Source of the DNA: Tritrichomonas musculus
Taxonomy: Eukaryota; Parabasalia; Tritrichomonadida; Tritrichomonadidae
Direction: 5' to 3'
NCBI GenBank assembly: GCA_039105265.1
Contig: JAPFFF010000004.1
Location: 8,041,501-8,105,500 of the forward strand
Length of the DNA stretch: 64,000 nt
Below are positions 1 to 10,230 of this stretch, piece by piece; within the stretch, counting starts at the first letter, position 1; the number at the start of each line of letters is the position of its first letter. The translations under genes and the position numbers were made by a program. Below the pieces are notes generated by a model, which searched no databases, was not told where the DNA came from, and saw only the letters and a list, made by a program, of their open reading frames with translations.

Positions 1-1107
1 TGTTAGTTTTTGAAAAAATTATTTTGATAATATCAGAATTTTGAAAATGTATTATTTTTATTAAGTTAATACTTATTTTTTTGATAATATATTAGTAATA
101 TCCTCATATTAATGATAATGTATTTATTATATATATTATAAATCACATTTATATTATTATAAAATATATTTTTACATTTTAACTCAGTTTATTTGTATAT
201 CACAATTGAGAATTAATTATAATAACGTATTAATTCAATTTTATTTTTCATAAATAATATTATCTTAAATGATATTCAATTAATTACTTTTTAATTAATT
301 TAAAATATGTAAATAAAATTATGAAAAAAGAATATATGATATGAAGGTTAAAAAATATTTATATATTTGGATATTTACAAATTCCCAAAATCTCTTTGAA
401 TGGTGGAAATTAGATAAGAACTCAAAAATATTTTCCGCTTTCAAAAGTTAAACTTTTTCTGTTTTTATTTTTTTTAGTGAAATATCTCTATTTTGGCTAA
501 TAGAATCGGCTTCATATTTAAAATTGCATCATTTTATTGATAATGTTAATATTATTTATTATTAATTTTTTATAATTTTAGAATATGATAACCGCCAAAC
601 GTCGAACCCTTTTATATATATAAAAAAAGATTGTAGAAAACCATAATAATGGTGAAAAAAAGATAATGGAAAAATCGAACTCAGTTATTTTGTTTTGCCC
701 TGACAATGATAGCACTTTTGTCCCCGGACATGCCCCAGCATCTTTGGGCAGGCACAATGCCCTGACATGGAAAATTTTCGGGCACTATTGCCTGCCCGTG
801 CCCCAAACTCATCTCTGAAATTATATCTTTTTTTTCTTTGAAAAAAATATTTAGAAAAATAATTTTATTTGCATTTTTATTTTATATTAATTTTTTAAAA
901 TGCTTTTCAAAAATAATTTTCTAAATTTATATTTTCAATTTTAAGATAATTCTAAAATAATATAACAGTTTTATTATTCAATTATTTTGATATCATAAAA
1001 AAATATATCTGAATGTAATTGAAATATTAAGATAAGATAAAATTAAATTTGAATAATATAATTGAATTTTTTAAAAGTGTCTAAATTATATAAAAAGATT
1101 ATTTATT
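1..1107. other. AT-rich intergenic stretch with one GC-rich island
   Basis: No coding region is supported here. The only departure from AT-rich sequence is at about 696-812, which is rich in G and C and contains short inverted motifs: GGGCAGGCA at 746 faces TGCCTGCCC at 789, and TGCCCC at 731 faces GGGCA. This could be a foldable RNA, a fragment of a mobile element or a coding relic. I cannot assign it. Confidence 0.4.
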
Positions 1108-1575
1108 ATGCGAATATTCATCAATTTTACCACTGGAAATTATATTACACTCCATATACAGCCAAAAGATTTAATTGGTACAGTTAAATCTACAATAGAA
1201 GAACAAAAAGGAATTCCTTCTAATGAACAAGAACTTACTTTTCGAGGACATATCCTTGAAGATAACAAAACAATTGAATTCTATTCGATTCAAGAAGATT
1301 CAGCATTATGCTTATCAGTTAAAAATGGTAATATTTCTACTAATGAAGGTTTAATAACTTTATTTGTCAGCGTTCCAAATCGTAAATTAACATTTTATGT
1401 AAAACCAACTGATACTATAAAAGATGTTAAAAAGATGACAGAAGATGAAGTTGCACTTCCAGCATCTGGAATAACATTCACACATGAAGGTCATATATTA
1501 GAAGATAAACTTGAAATAGGAGAGACATTTAAAAATGAATCTACGATATATTATATTCCAACAAAAAATGATTAA
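1108..1575 (+). CDS. Tandem ubiquitin-like domain protein (two Ubl folds, no C-terminal GG)
   Basis: This 155-residue protein contains two consecutive ubiquitin-like domains, about residues 1-75 and 84-153. The first follows ubiquitin closely: it opens MRIFINFTTG, has GIPSNEQELTFRGHILED in the central part, and continues with a SIQEDSALCLSV strand. The second is more diverged but repeats the pattern, with KPTDTIKDVK and a second GHILED. The chain ends in PTKND without the di-glycine needed for conjugation, so it is probably a fixed ubiquitin-like adaptor and not a modifier. Both halves share the layout of ISG15-like or polyubiquitin proteins, but the sequences are far apart. The stop codon is part of TAAA, the trichomonad polyadenylation motif. 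The start is the first in-frame ATG. Confidence 0.8.
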   Translation: MRIFINFTTGNYITLHIQPKDLIGTVKSTIEEQKGIPSNEQELTFRGHILEDNKTIEFYSIQEDSALCLSVKNGNISTNEGLITLFVSVPNRKLTFYVKPTDTIKDVKKMTEDEVALPASGITFTHEGHILEDKLEIGETFKNESTIYYIPTKND

Positions 1576-1805
1576 ATTAAGTATAAATTAATAGTTGAAT
1601 ACAAATTTTTTTATGAATATTAATACATATAACCTTGATATGAAATTCTTCAATAAAAATTTAATAAATGAATGTTTTATAATCATTTTAAAATACAAAA
1701 TGAATAAAAATAATTTTTTTTTTTATAAGATTTGATTATTTTTATCTCGACATAAATAATTTTAAGATATGAAAATCAAAAATTTGCATTAAAATGTAAA
1801 ATTAT

Positions 1806-2140
1806 TTATTTTTGGGATTCGTGTCTTCTTTCACGATCTGGGAATAATTCAGAGTCAAGCATTTCTGGTGAAGTAGTATGAATTTCAAGATGCTGCTTGA
1901 AAGCTCCGATTAATGGACTGATTGCAGATTCCATTTCTTTAACTGTCATTGCAGGGTTTGAATCTAATAATTCCGAGAAATAATATGTAAATACAAAATA
2001 CGATATCCCATTCTTCTAAGACTAAGCGAAACTGTAATAGCGTCATTAAGTGGACCAACTCCAAGTTGGTATTTAGGATTTGTATAGGTATTGCAAACGA
2101 CTAATAGAATTTTATCATTTATTCCATCTTTAACTTATTG
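1806..2140 (-). pseudogene. Relic of a caspase-like (C14 family) protein
   Basis: Read on the minus strand, this stretch gives two consecutive coding-like segments in different frames. The upstream one contains KILLVVCNTYTNPKYQLGVG followed by PLNDA and RRMGYRILYL, which resembles the first strand and helix of caspase/metacaspase folds common in trichomonads. The second, after a frame change near 1985, contains YFSELLD, then PAMTVKEMESAISPLIGAF, and ends at a stop at 1806-1808. The central part that should carry the catalytic His and Cys is missing, so this is a deletion plus frameshift remnant. The family call rests on pattern recognition only. Confidence 0.4.
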
Positions 2141-2215
2141 TTGTGTAACTTTTGTATCAAAATCTCATTTTCGATGAAAAAGTTAGATGACTAACCAATT
2201 ATAATAACGATTAAA

Positions 2216-2232
2216 TTTCATTGAATTTCATT
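2216..2232 (+). promoter_or_regulatory. Initiator-like motif upstream of the M16 peptidase
   Basis: Two copies of TTTCATT (2216-2222 and 2226-2232) lie 17-33 bases before the ATG at 2249. In trichomonads the initiator consensus is TCA(C/T)(T/A), with transcription starting at the A a short distance before the start codon. Position and sequence fit, but no transcript data are available. Confidence 0.35.
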
Positions 2233-2248
2233 CTGAAAATTTTATTTT

Positions 2249-5164
2249 ATGTCTATTCCTCAAAAACTTCACGGTTTCGTTCTTCAAGACACTCACGAAT
2301 ATAAAAATTCAGGTTTTACAGGATATTTATATCAGAATGAAAAATTCAAATGCCCTTTTTTATATATTCGAACAGATGATACAAATAATTTTTTCAGTGT
2401 TCATTTCCGTACCCCAGAAGAAGATAACACAGGAATATCTCACATGCTTGAACATCTTTCACTTCATGGATCAGAAAAATACCCAATTCGCAGAGTATTT
2501 TTCGAACTTAACAAAAGATCTTACTCAACTTTCATGAACGCTTTCACAGCATCAGAATTTACAGTTTATCCATTTGGATCAACAAATCAAACCGACTTTT
2601 TAAATGATCTTGATGTTTATTTAGATTGCGTTTTTCATCCAAAGCTTTCAAAAGTTACTTTTCTTAGCGAATGCCATCATCTACTTTTTGAAGATGGTGA
2701 CTCTAACAAACCATTAATTCATGGTGGAGTTATATACAATGAAGTTGTTGGTTCTTATTCAAAACAGCCTGTAATTTTCCATCAAAAAGTAATGGAAAAT
2801 CTTTACCCAGATAGTCCATCACGTTTTGATTGTGGAGGAACACCCAGTGACATACCAAAAGCTACATATGAAAATGTTGTTCATCATCATAAACAATATT
2901 ATCATCCAGTCAATTCGTTCTTCTACTTTTATGGCAACTCATCATTTCCTATTGATATAATATTCCAGAAAATATCCGAAGTTATAGATAAATTTGATGT
3001 AATTGAATCTCCTTATCATCCAGAATTATATGAAATGAAACCTTGGTCAGAACCACGTAAAGTTATCATAGATGCACCAGCTGATGAAAAAACTCCACTT
3101 GAAGATCAACACCAAACCACGATAACATATGTCATTGATGAAAAAGTTTCAAACGATAGGTTAATGTGCAATCTTGACTTTTTAGTAGAAATTCTTGGTC
3201 AAACCAACAACAGTCCACTCTATCAGAAACTTGTTTTACCAGGTCATGTTAAAGGCATTGTTATGGCATTGCAGCCCAACAAGCTTTATCCCACCATATC
3301 GATTACAGCCACTGGCTTTTTGAAGGAGAAGACCGAAGAGATCGAACAAATGATCACAGATGTTTTTAAGAACTTTGTGGAAGAAACCTCAGAAAAAGTT
3401 GAACAAGAAATTCTTGAAAGGCTTGACTGTTCATATCATAGTGCCAAATTAAGCAATAAAAAAGTGCCAGATAACCTAGGCCTTGTTCTTTTCAATTGCT
3501 TTGCTGAACAATGGATTCATGGCGCGAATCCTCTTCTTCTTATTGATTTCGACGCCAATCTTGAAGTTTCCTATTCAGACTGCAAGCAGCCTGGCTTTTT
3601 GAAAGCTCTATGTAAGCGTTATTTAGTTGACAACAACCATTGTTTATTTGCGCGCTTGAATCCCGTTCCGGACTACAATGACAAACTTATTGAAGAAGAA
3701 AAGAAGAATCTCGAAGAATACAAGAAAAGCCTTACAAAAGACCAAATCCAAGAGATTCTCGACAACATGCTCAAGATCACAGAAGAGCAACAAGAACCAC
3801 AGCCAATTCACCTTCTTCCTCAAATTCATCGTTCTGATCTCTCCAAGCTTTCAGACTTCAAGTCAGTCGACGAGACTTACAACGACATGATCGACATATT
3901 CCTCAACCCGACAAACGGCGTTGTTTACGCGCACGTCATTGTGACAGCCGACAAGTGCGACATTCCAAACATTTGGCTGCTTCCGCTGATGAACGCGCTC
4001 AATGGAAGCGTCGGCGCTGGCCGCTTCACAGAGTACGAATTGTCCATGTACACGCAAAGGTGGGTCTCTTCGTTGACGGCGCATGCGACAATCAACGATG
4101 CACTGGACGGCACGAAGAAGCCACAGCTGACAATAATCTGTGCCTCGTTGGATGAAGATGTCGACAAGCTCAGGGATCTCATGGAGATCGTGTCGACTGA
4201 AACACATTGGAACAACATTGAAAAAGTGGAGATTGTTGTCAATCAATTCAGAAATTTTGTGGGAAAATTGATCGTCCAGGCAATGGATTCGATCAACTCT
4301 GTTCGTGCCGAATGCTTGTTGAATGATGAAACTGCTATCGGTGAGGCGGTTAACGGTTTGACTGGCTTCAACAATTTCTACGAATTTTTGACAACTAAAA
4401 CCGTCCAAGAAATTAGTGATGCCTGCGAGACGTTGTACAAACAAATTCTGACAAACGGCAAAATCCGCGGTTATATAGCATGCAGCAAAGAAATGAAAGA
4501 AACCGCTATTTCGGCAGTTGAGTCGGTTATTCACAAAATTCAGAGTGTTCCGAAAATTGAATACACACCGTTCAACTATTCAAAGGAGGTCTTTGAAAAA
4601 GTCCAGAAAAAGAAGACATTCATTAACATCCCAATTCCAACAGGAGCCGTTGCTCTCAAAAAGTTCTGCGTTAAAATTGACCAATTGAAGGCCTCTGTCT
4701 GCTTGACGGTTGTCGCAACTATCTTGACAAACGAGGCACTGTTGGACCAGGTCAGAGAGAAGTTCGGTGCTTATTCGGCTTCCGCACTTTTCATCCCAAG
4801 AACCGGCGTCTTCACAATTTCGACCTACAGGGACAGCGTCCCTCACAAGACCTACGAGAAGATACTCGAGATCATCGCAAACATCAACGACTACATCACA
4901 GACGAGAGCGTTGAGAGGGCCGTCGTTTCCTTCCTCAGCAAGACAGATACGCCTCAATCACCGCCAACAAAGGGCGTCGACTGGGACATCGCAGAGATAA
5001 CCAGAGAATACCTCCAGAAGAGACGCGACATTTACCTCTCGCTGACAACCGACGACGTGAAGGAGGCTGCCAAGTATCTCACTGATGGCGAGTTCAACGT
5101 GTCAATCGCAACAAGCTTGAGTATAACAGAACCTCCAGAGGGCTTCCAAGTTTTTGAAATCTGA
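2249..5164 (+). CDS. M16C family metallopeptidase (presequence-protease/PreP-like)
   Basis: The 971-residue protein matches the length and architecture of M16C peptidases, single-chain zinc enzymes with two halves closing around a peptide. The inverted zinc motif HxxEH is HMLEH at residues 65-69, in the context GISHMLEHLSLHGSEKYP, and the third ligand is Glu165 in YNEVVG. Known relatives degrade targeting presequences and other short peptides in mitochondria-derived organelles. Here there is no obvious hydrogenosomal presequence (start MSIPQKLHGF), so location is uncertain. Codon use changes along the gene: the first half is AT-rich at third positions, and from roughly 3,850 onward it is markedly GC-rich, which creates long open antisense frames. 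The stop is TGA. Confidence 0.9.
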   Translation: MSIPQKLHGFVLQDTHEYKNSGFTGYLYQNEKFKCPFLYIRTDDTNNFFSVHFRTPEEDNTGISHMLEHLSLHGSEKYPIRRVFFELNKRSYSTFMNAFTASEFTVYPFGSTNQTDFLNDLDVYLDCVFHPKLSKVTFLSECHHLLFEDGDSNKPLIHGGVIYNEVVGSYSKQPVIFHQKVMENLYPDSPSRFDCGGTPSDIPKATYENVVHHHKQYYHPVNSFFYFYGNSSFPIDIIFQKISEVIDKFDVIESPYHPELYEMKPWSEPRKVIIDAPADEKTPLEDQHQTTITYVIDEKVSNDRLMCNLDFLVEILGQTNNSPLYQKLVLPGHVKGIVMALQPNKLYPTISITATGFLKEKTEEIEQMITDVFKNFVEETSEKVEQEILERLDCSYHSAKLSNKKVPDNLGLVLFNCFAEQWIHGANPLLLIDFDANLEVSYSDCKQPGFLKALCKRYLVDNNHCLFARLNPVPDYNDKLIEEEKKNLEEYKKSLTKDQIQEILDNMLKITEEQQEPQPIHLLPQIHRSDLSKLSDFKSVDETYNDMIDIFLNPTNGVVYAHVIVTADKCDIPNIWLLPLMNALNGSVGAGRFTEYELSMYTQRWVSSLTAHATINDALDGTKKPQLTIICASLDEDVDKLRDLMEIVSTETHWNNIEKVEIVVNQFRNFVGKLIVQAMDSINSVRAECLLNDETAIGEAVNGLTGFNNFYEFLTTKTVQEISDACETLYKQILTNGKIRGYIACSKEMKETAISAVESVIHKIQSVPKIEYTPFNYSKEVFEKVQKKKTFINIPIPTGAVALKKFCVKIDQLKASVCLTVVATILTNEALLDQVREKFGAYSASALFIPRTGVFTISTYRDSVPHKTYEKILEIIANINDYITDESVERAVVSFLSKTDTPQSPPTKGVDWDIAEITREYLQKRRDIYLSLTTDDVKEAAKYLTDGEFNVSIATSLSITEPPEGFQVFEI

Positions 5165-5551
5165 TTTAATTGCAACTATTTCTTCTCTTCTTTTCCTGAC
5201 GGTTTAAAAGTAAATAAAAAAAAAAATAATAGAAATTTCAAATTTACATTTTTTTTTTTTTTTTGGAATTTGAATCATCATTTTTATTCATATTATTGTT
5301 ACTTAAAATAAATGAATATGTTACAAATATAATAATATCTCAAATTTTAAAAAAGAATAATATTATATATTATTATTTTTTATGATTTCAGTTTATTATT
5401 ATATATTAAGCTTCTCTATTGGCCATTATCAGAACCCATCATTTAAATTCCATTTTTGGTTCATTCTCAAAGCAAATTTTTAGATTGTAAAATGGCTGTA
5501 CGTTTGATGAATGATACCTGAATTACTCAAACTTAGCAAACAATCCAAAAA
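5165..5551 (+). other. Short intergenic region with poly-T tract
   Basis: AT-rich spacer between the M16 peptidase and the LRR gene. It has a T-run near 5250-5264, and TTCATTCTCAAA at about 5460 as a possible initiator for the downstream gene. Nothing else is supported. Confidence 0.3.
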
Positions 5552-6460
5552 ATGGAAGAATTATCTCAACAAATCAAACAACTAATTCAAGAAAATCAAA
5601 AGATCAAAGAACAGCTGGGACAGCAAAAGCTTCTCATAGAAAAACCGCAAGATGCTTGCAAAGAACTCAAGAAAAAAGTTGAACAAGGCGAAACAACTCT
5701 TATTAACCTACCTTTCTACATTCAAATAGTTCCATCTAAAGCATTTATGAATTTAAAAACTTTAGTCGAGGTCTCAATTCCATCTTCAGTTACAACTATT
5801 GGATATGCCGCATTTTCAGGATGCACATCGATCAAAAAAATAAAAATTCCTAAGTCAGTTACAGTCATTGGCCAATCATCTTTCTTCGGCTGCATCTCAT
5901 TAGAAGAAATAACAATACCAAATTCTGTTGTATTTATTTCAACTTCCGCATTCGCAGATTGCAAATCTCTTAAGTCAATTGAAATCCCAAAATCTGTTTC
6001 TACAATAGAAGTTGAAGTTTTTTCAGGATGTGAATCATTAGTGAGTGTTAAGCTTCACGCTCAAGTCTCAATTGGAACTACAGCTTTCTGTAATTGCAAA
6101 TCTCTTTCTGATTTTGAAATCCCAGCTTCAGTTGATCGAATTGGGCCAAGCGCATTTTACAATTGCACATCTCTCAAATCTGTTTCAATACCATTTCTTT
6201 TATCAGTCATCGAACCTTCAACATTTTCTGGCTGTTCATCACTTCAAAAAGTTGTATTACCCAAGACTGTTCAATCCATTGGAAGTGGTGCTTTCAATTG
6301 CTGTACTTCATTAACAAGTGTTTTCATTCCTTCGTCTGTGATGACAGTTGGCTTGAGCGCTTTTGGTGGATGCACATCTCTTAAGACTGTAGATGTTTCA
6401 CCTAAAACAATGTTGGCTCCTGATGCTTTTCCAGAAAATGTTCAGATTATTCATCATTAA
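5552..6460 (+). CDS. BspA-like leucine-rich repeat (LRR_5) protein with N-terminal coiled coil
   Basis: This is a 302-residue protein. Residues 1-45 are rich in Gln, Lys and Glu and should form a coiled coil (MEELSQQIKQLIQENQ). From about residue 55 to 295 there are roughly ten repeats of about 23 residues with the pattern IPxSVxxIGxxAFxGCxSL. This is the Treponema/BspA type of LRR that is greatly expanded in trichomonads. No signal peptide and no transmembrane helix are visible, so this member is probably cytosolic, unlike surface BspA proteins with a C-terminal membrane span. A ligand cannot be inferred. The stop codon lies in TAAA. Confidence 0.85.
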   Translation: MEELSQQIKQLIQENQKIKEQLGQQKLLIEKPQDACKELKKKVEQGETTLINLPFYIQIVPSKAFMNLKTLVEVSIPSSVTTIGYAAFSGCTSIKKIKIPKSVTVIGQSSFFGCISLEEITIPNSVVFISTSAFADCKSLKSIEIPKSVSTIEVEVFSGCESLVSVKLHAQVSIGTTAFCNCKSLSDFEIPASVDRIGPSAFYNCTSLKSVSIPFLLSVIEPSTFSGCSSLQKVVLPKTVQSIGSGAFNCCTSLTSVFIPSSVMTVGLSAFGGCTSLKTVDVSPKTMLAPDAFPENVQIIHH

Positions 6461-6604
6461 ATCAAAGCAAAGCAAAAACAAAAAATTATAACTCTACAAA
6501 TCCTTTGTTGATTCAAATTCCTGATGCTTCTTTTTTTTATTTCAATAAAAGAATAGATAATAATATTAGTATAAATAATGTTAAAGAATACTTCCATTTA
6601 TTTA

Positions 6605-8422
6605 TCATAAAACTAATTGATTGTTAATGTTAATAAAGATCTCATCATCAGCCTTACAAACTTTTCTATCAAAAGTCAATAATCCGTTAACTTCATCTTC
6701 AACATCTGATACTTGAGTGTAAACAGTGGCTGACAGTCCCTTCTGAATTTGTGGAATTATTTCCTTTTCAAAAAGCTTCTTAATTCCCTCATTCAAGTCT
6801 TCCTTTGACTTATATTTAGAGTATCCGAACTGGGAAGTGGAGCCAACGTGTCCATCAACACCATAGCTGTAACCACCGAATTCTGAAAGGACAATTGCTC
6901 TATCATACTTGTCCTTTCCGCTTATTCGCACTGATTTAAAGTAGACATGCAAACTTCTGAAATCACCCACACCTTGGTCATGCCATCCTGAAGCATGATC
7001 AATAAATCTTGATTGATCAATTTTCTTTATTTCATCAACTGCAACTTTGGCGTCAAATTGACCCCAAGCCTCATTAAATGGAACCCAAGTGCAAATGCAA
7101 GGAGCATTGTATAAGTGATTAATCATAGAGCGAAGATCTCGATAATACTTTTTGCGACCAATTTCTGAAGATCGACCGAAAATTGAGTAATGTGAATCCG
7201 ATATATAATCAAGTCCGATAAATGGTAAAACAGAAATGATCATCTGACTATAGGGACCTCCTCCAGAAACCGCATCTTGCCAAACAAGCATACCTAAACG
7301 ATCACAATGGTAATACCATCTCAATGGTTCAATTTTAATATGTTTTCGAAGCATGTTGAAGCCAAGTTTCTTCATTTTTGTGATATCAAAAATGATGGCT
7401 TCATCTGATGGGGCTGTGTAATAACCATCAGACCAGTATCCTTGATCTAACAAGCCTTTCTGGAAATATGGCTTGTTATTGAGGAATAATCGTTTATATC
7501 CGTCTTTATCGAGATCAATACTGAACTTTCGCATGGCAAAGTAAGATTTAATTGTTTCGCCGTTATATTCGTATTTAATTGTATACAAAAATGGATTTTC
7601 TGGAGTCCACTCCTTGAAATTATCAATTGCAACAACCGTTTTCTCACCTTTCGTTAATTGGCTTTCAGCTATTTGATTATCACCATCAAATAAAAATATT
7701 TTACCATTAGCAGGACCATCACCAACAAATTCGGGGATGAATTCAACACTAGACAAATCAAATAATGGCGTTATTTTGACGTTATTTAAATATGCTGAGG
7801 GAACACTTTCTAACCAGACTGTTTGCCAGATACCACTGGTCGCTGTATACCATATACCACCTCTACTAAGCTTTTGTTTTCCATAAGCTGCACCATCTTT
7901 ATCCAAATCATCAACTACTCGAACTCTGATTTTAATTTTATTATCTACAATAAATTCTGTAATATCAATATCGAATGGAAGATAGCCACCATCATGCTCT
8001 CCAGCTTTTTTGTCGTTAATGAAAATTTCACAAAATTGATCAACTGCTCCAAAATGCAACAAAATTCGCCCTTTATTATGGAAACCAGATAAGTCAAAAT
8101 CTCTCTCATACCATAAAACATTGCCTGGTAAGAGTTGTTTTTGAACTCCTGATAATGGTGTTTCTGGCGAAAAAGGAACAACGATTTCGGTATCAATCGA
8201 TGGATTTGTTTCTTTATCATCAGTAATAGCCATATGCCAAACACCATTAAGGTTCATGTAGGAATCTCTTTCAAATTGTGGCCTTGGATATTCGAGTAAA
8301 ACTTCATTTTTATTGAGCTTTTCGCCCCATTCTGTATATAGCGTAATAAGCTTGCTTTTATCAACTTCAGGAACGCTGTTGGTTTTTGTCATCAAAAAGA
8401 ATAGTGCCAAAAAAGAAATCAT
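6605..8422 (-). CDS. Secreted glycoside hydrolase family 2 (beta-galactosidase/beta-glucuronidase-like)
   Basis: This 605-residue enzyme has the GH2 layout. A short hydrophobic N terminus (MISFLALFFLM) looks like a signal peptide. It is followed by a jelly-roll sugar-binding domain (about 45-205, with LWYERDF and GGIWYTATSGIWQTVWLE), an immunoglobulin-like domain (about 210-305) and a TIM barrel (about 310-600). The predicted acid/base is Glu451 in WVPFNEAWGQ and the nucleophile is Glu514 in VLSEFGGYSYG. Substrate specificity cannot be fixed from sequence. Secretion would fit a role in digesting host or dietary glycans. The stop is followed at once by TAAATAAA. An initiator-like TTCATTG lies upstream of the start on the minus strand. 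Confidence 0.88.
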   Translation of the reverse strand: MISFLALFFLMTKTNSVPEVDKSKLITLYTEWGEKLNKNEVLLEYPRPQFERDSYMNLNGVWHMAITDDKETNPSIDTEIVVPFSPETPLSGVQKQLLPGNVLWYERDFDLSGFHNKGRILLHFGAVDQFCEIFINDKKAGEHDGGYLPFDIDITEFIVDNKIKIRVRVVDDLDKDGAAYGKQKLSRGGIWYTATSGIWQTVWLESVPSAYLNNVKITPLFDLSSVEFIPEFVGDGPANGKIFLFDGDNQIAESQLTKGEKTVVAIDNFKEWTPENPFLYTIKYEYNGETIKSYFAMRKFSIDLDKDGYKRLFLNNKPYFQKGLLDQGYWSDGYYTAPSDEAIIFDITKMKKLGFNMLRKHIKIEPLRWYYHCDRLGMLVWQDAVSGGGPYSQMIISVLPFIGLDYISDSHYSIFGRSSEIGRKKYYRDLRSMINHLYNAPCICTWVPFNEAWGQFDAKVAVDEIKKIDQSRFIDHASGWHDQGVGDFRSLHVYFKSVRISGKDKYDRAIVLSEFGGYSYGVDGHVGSTSQFGYSKYKSKEDLNEGIKKLFEKEIIPQIQKGLSATVYTQVSDVEDEVNGLLTFDRKVCKADDEIFININNQLVL

Positions 8423-9024
8423 AAAAAGTTGAAAAATACAATTTCAATGAATTAAGATTGTATAACAAAATTTTTGTAAATAATTCAAAAAATAAAAATA
8501 AATATAAAAATTTCAATAAAATGAAATCTAATAAACTACAGAAAAATTGAACTCTTATAGAATAAAAAAAAATTATTGTATTCCCTTAACCACATTAAGT
8601 TCGAAAACAAATAAATATTCTAACGGTAGTGAAAATGCAATCTTTATATTCATTTAATATTTATTTACTTTTTGTTAAACAAAATTTCATACATTTGAAT
8701 AATTAAAAATAAAAAAAGATTATCTTTGCTAATGAAAGTAGTTCTCAAAGTTTGTGAAACTGAATTAGCCAAAGATCGTTTATTCCAACAAATTTAAGCA
8801 GTTAAACACTTTAACTTCAATACCAAATTTTGACTATTCAAGTTTTTTATCAAAAATCAATAATATAACAAAATAAAGTAAAAATATTTTCTCTGGATGA
8901 AGATATGCATCAATTTCTGAATTCAAAATACCAGGTGAAAACAGAAAATTCTAATTCAATATAATATGAAAAATATAAATTCATATTTTTAATAAAACCT
9001 ATTTTTATTAATTTATATATATAT
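8423..9024. other. Intergenic, no gene seen
   Basis: About 600 bases of AT-rich DNA between two minus-strand genes. It should hold the promoter of the GH2 gene and the 3' end signals of the isomerase gene's downstream neighbour. No open frame, repeat or RNA-like structure stands out. Confidence 0.3.
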
Positions 9025-10215
9025 TTATAAAGATGAGCAAATATATACGTCAGCTTCATCATTTCCACAATTTTCACATTTAACATCAGTATTTCCTTGT
9101 ATTAAAACCGTATTACCTTCATGGTATTGTTCTCCATTGAGTTTGACAATATTTCCTTTTAGAATGGCTATAATTGATGCATTTTTCTTTTGTTTAATAT
9201 TAATTGATTTATGTGATTCAATATGACCATGTTCTAAATTGAATGAATCAAATCCAGATTGATAATAATGCAAGAATGTTCGATGATTGTTTTCATCAAT
9301 TTCTTTCTTTGGCTCAAGATAATGGCAGCCTAATGGTTTAAAATTCATAACTTTAAACAAAGTTTCAACATCAACGAATTTTGGTGTCATTGCAGCACGA
9401 ACAACATTATCACTCAATGCCATAATTTCAATTAAGTCGCCTTCAAGATATGCATGTAAAGTTCCTGGAGGAATGAACAGTGCTTTTCCAGGTTCAGAAA
9501 CAATAACGTTAAGAATGAAAGGAATGAAGATACCAACATCATCAGGGAAGTTTTCTATAATGAGATCAACACCATGTCTTGTTTTTTGATCAATGGCACT
9601 TGAATATTTACCGTTTTGGTAATTAGTTTTGAAATTATTTAGATTTTCAGCTAATGCTTTCTTATCACATGTTAACAAGTTTTCTAGAACGTTCTTAAAT
9701 GTTTCTTCATTTGGGATAGAAACAAATTTTTCATAATTTTGATTTGAAATTAAATTTTTGAATTCAGGAATATGTTTCAAAAATTCAATGATTTCATTGT
9801 ATTCTCTTATTCCATAAACCAACGTTCCTTTGGTTAAGAAAAAGCCACATTCTGGTTTATGATTTGGATCTGGATAATGTTCAGGATCTTTTTGATGCAA
9901 CATCACCGCCTGTGAAAGATTTGGATGACATTGTAATGATAGTGGCTTTTGAATACTCAGAATTTTGAATAAATATGGCAATTTTTTTTCACCTACTTTA
10001 ATTACTTCAGATAATCTTTTACCACCATCAGCTGTAAGTGAAGGTGCAGAAGGATGATCACCCATCCAAAATTCCGCATATGGTTTATTTACATCTAATG
10101 TTCCTTTTTTGCTGTGTTCAATGTATTGGTAAACAAGAGAATTTTTACCAACTTTTCCCCAAGCATAATTCATGGCTTTACATTGAAGAGGTATTAATGC
10201 TTTTCCTAAAGACAT
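9025..10215 (-). CDS. MPI: Mannose-6-phosphate isomerase, type I (zinc-dependent)
   Basis: This 396-residue enzyme should interconvert mannose 6-phosphate and fructose 6-phosphate, feeding GDP-mannose synthesis for glycan and GPI precursors. The type I signature is YPDPNHKPE (114-122). Expected zinc ligands are present: Gln95 and His97 in SLQCHPN, Glu122, and His254 in PPGTLHAY. The catalytic arginine region is SDNVVRAAMTPKFVD, with Arg273. Length is normal for the family and no insertions are evident. The probable location is the cytosol. The first ATG was taken as start. A TTCACATTT motif 16-25 bases upstream fits a trichomonad initiator. Confidence 0.92.
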   Translation of the reverse strand: MSLGKALIPLQCKAMNYAWGKVGKNSLVYQYIEHSKKGTLDVNKPYAEFWMGDHPSAPSLTADGGKRLSEVIKVGEKKLPYLFKILSIQKPLSLQCHPNLSQAVMLHQKDPEHYPDPNHKPECGFFLTKGTLVYGIREYNEIIEFLKHIPEFKNLISNQNYEKFVSIPNEETFKNVLENLLTCDKKALAENLNNFKTNYQNGKYSSAIDQKTRHGVDLIIENFPDDVGIFIPFILNVIVSEPGKALFIPPGTLHAYLEGDLIEIMALSDNVVRAAMTPKFVDVETLFKVMNFKPLGCHYLEPKKEIDENNHRTFLHYYQSGFDSFNLEHGHIESHKSINIKQKKNASIIAILKGNIVKLNGEQYHEGNTVLIQGNTDVKCENCGNDEADVYICSSL

Positions 10216-10230
10216 TTGATAATCCTATAT

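Noticed and set aside
3863-4534. Long antisense open frame opposite the M16 peptidase
   Set aside because: It is a by-product of the GC-rich codon use in the 3' half of the peptidase gene; its translation has no recognisable features.
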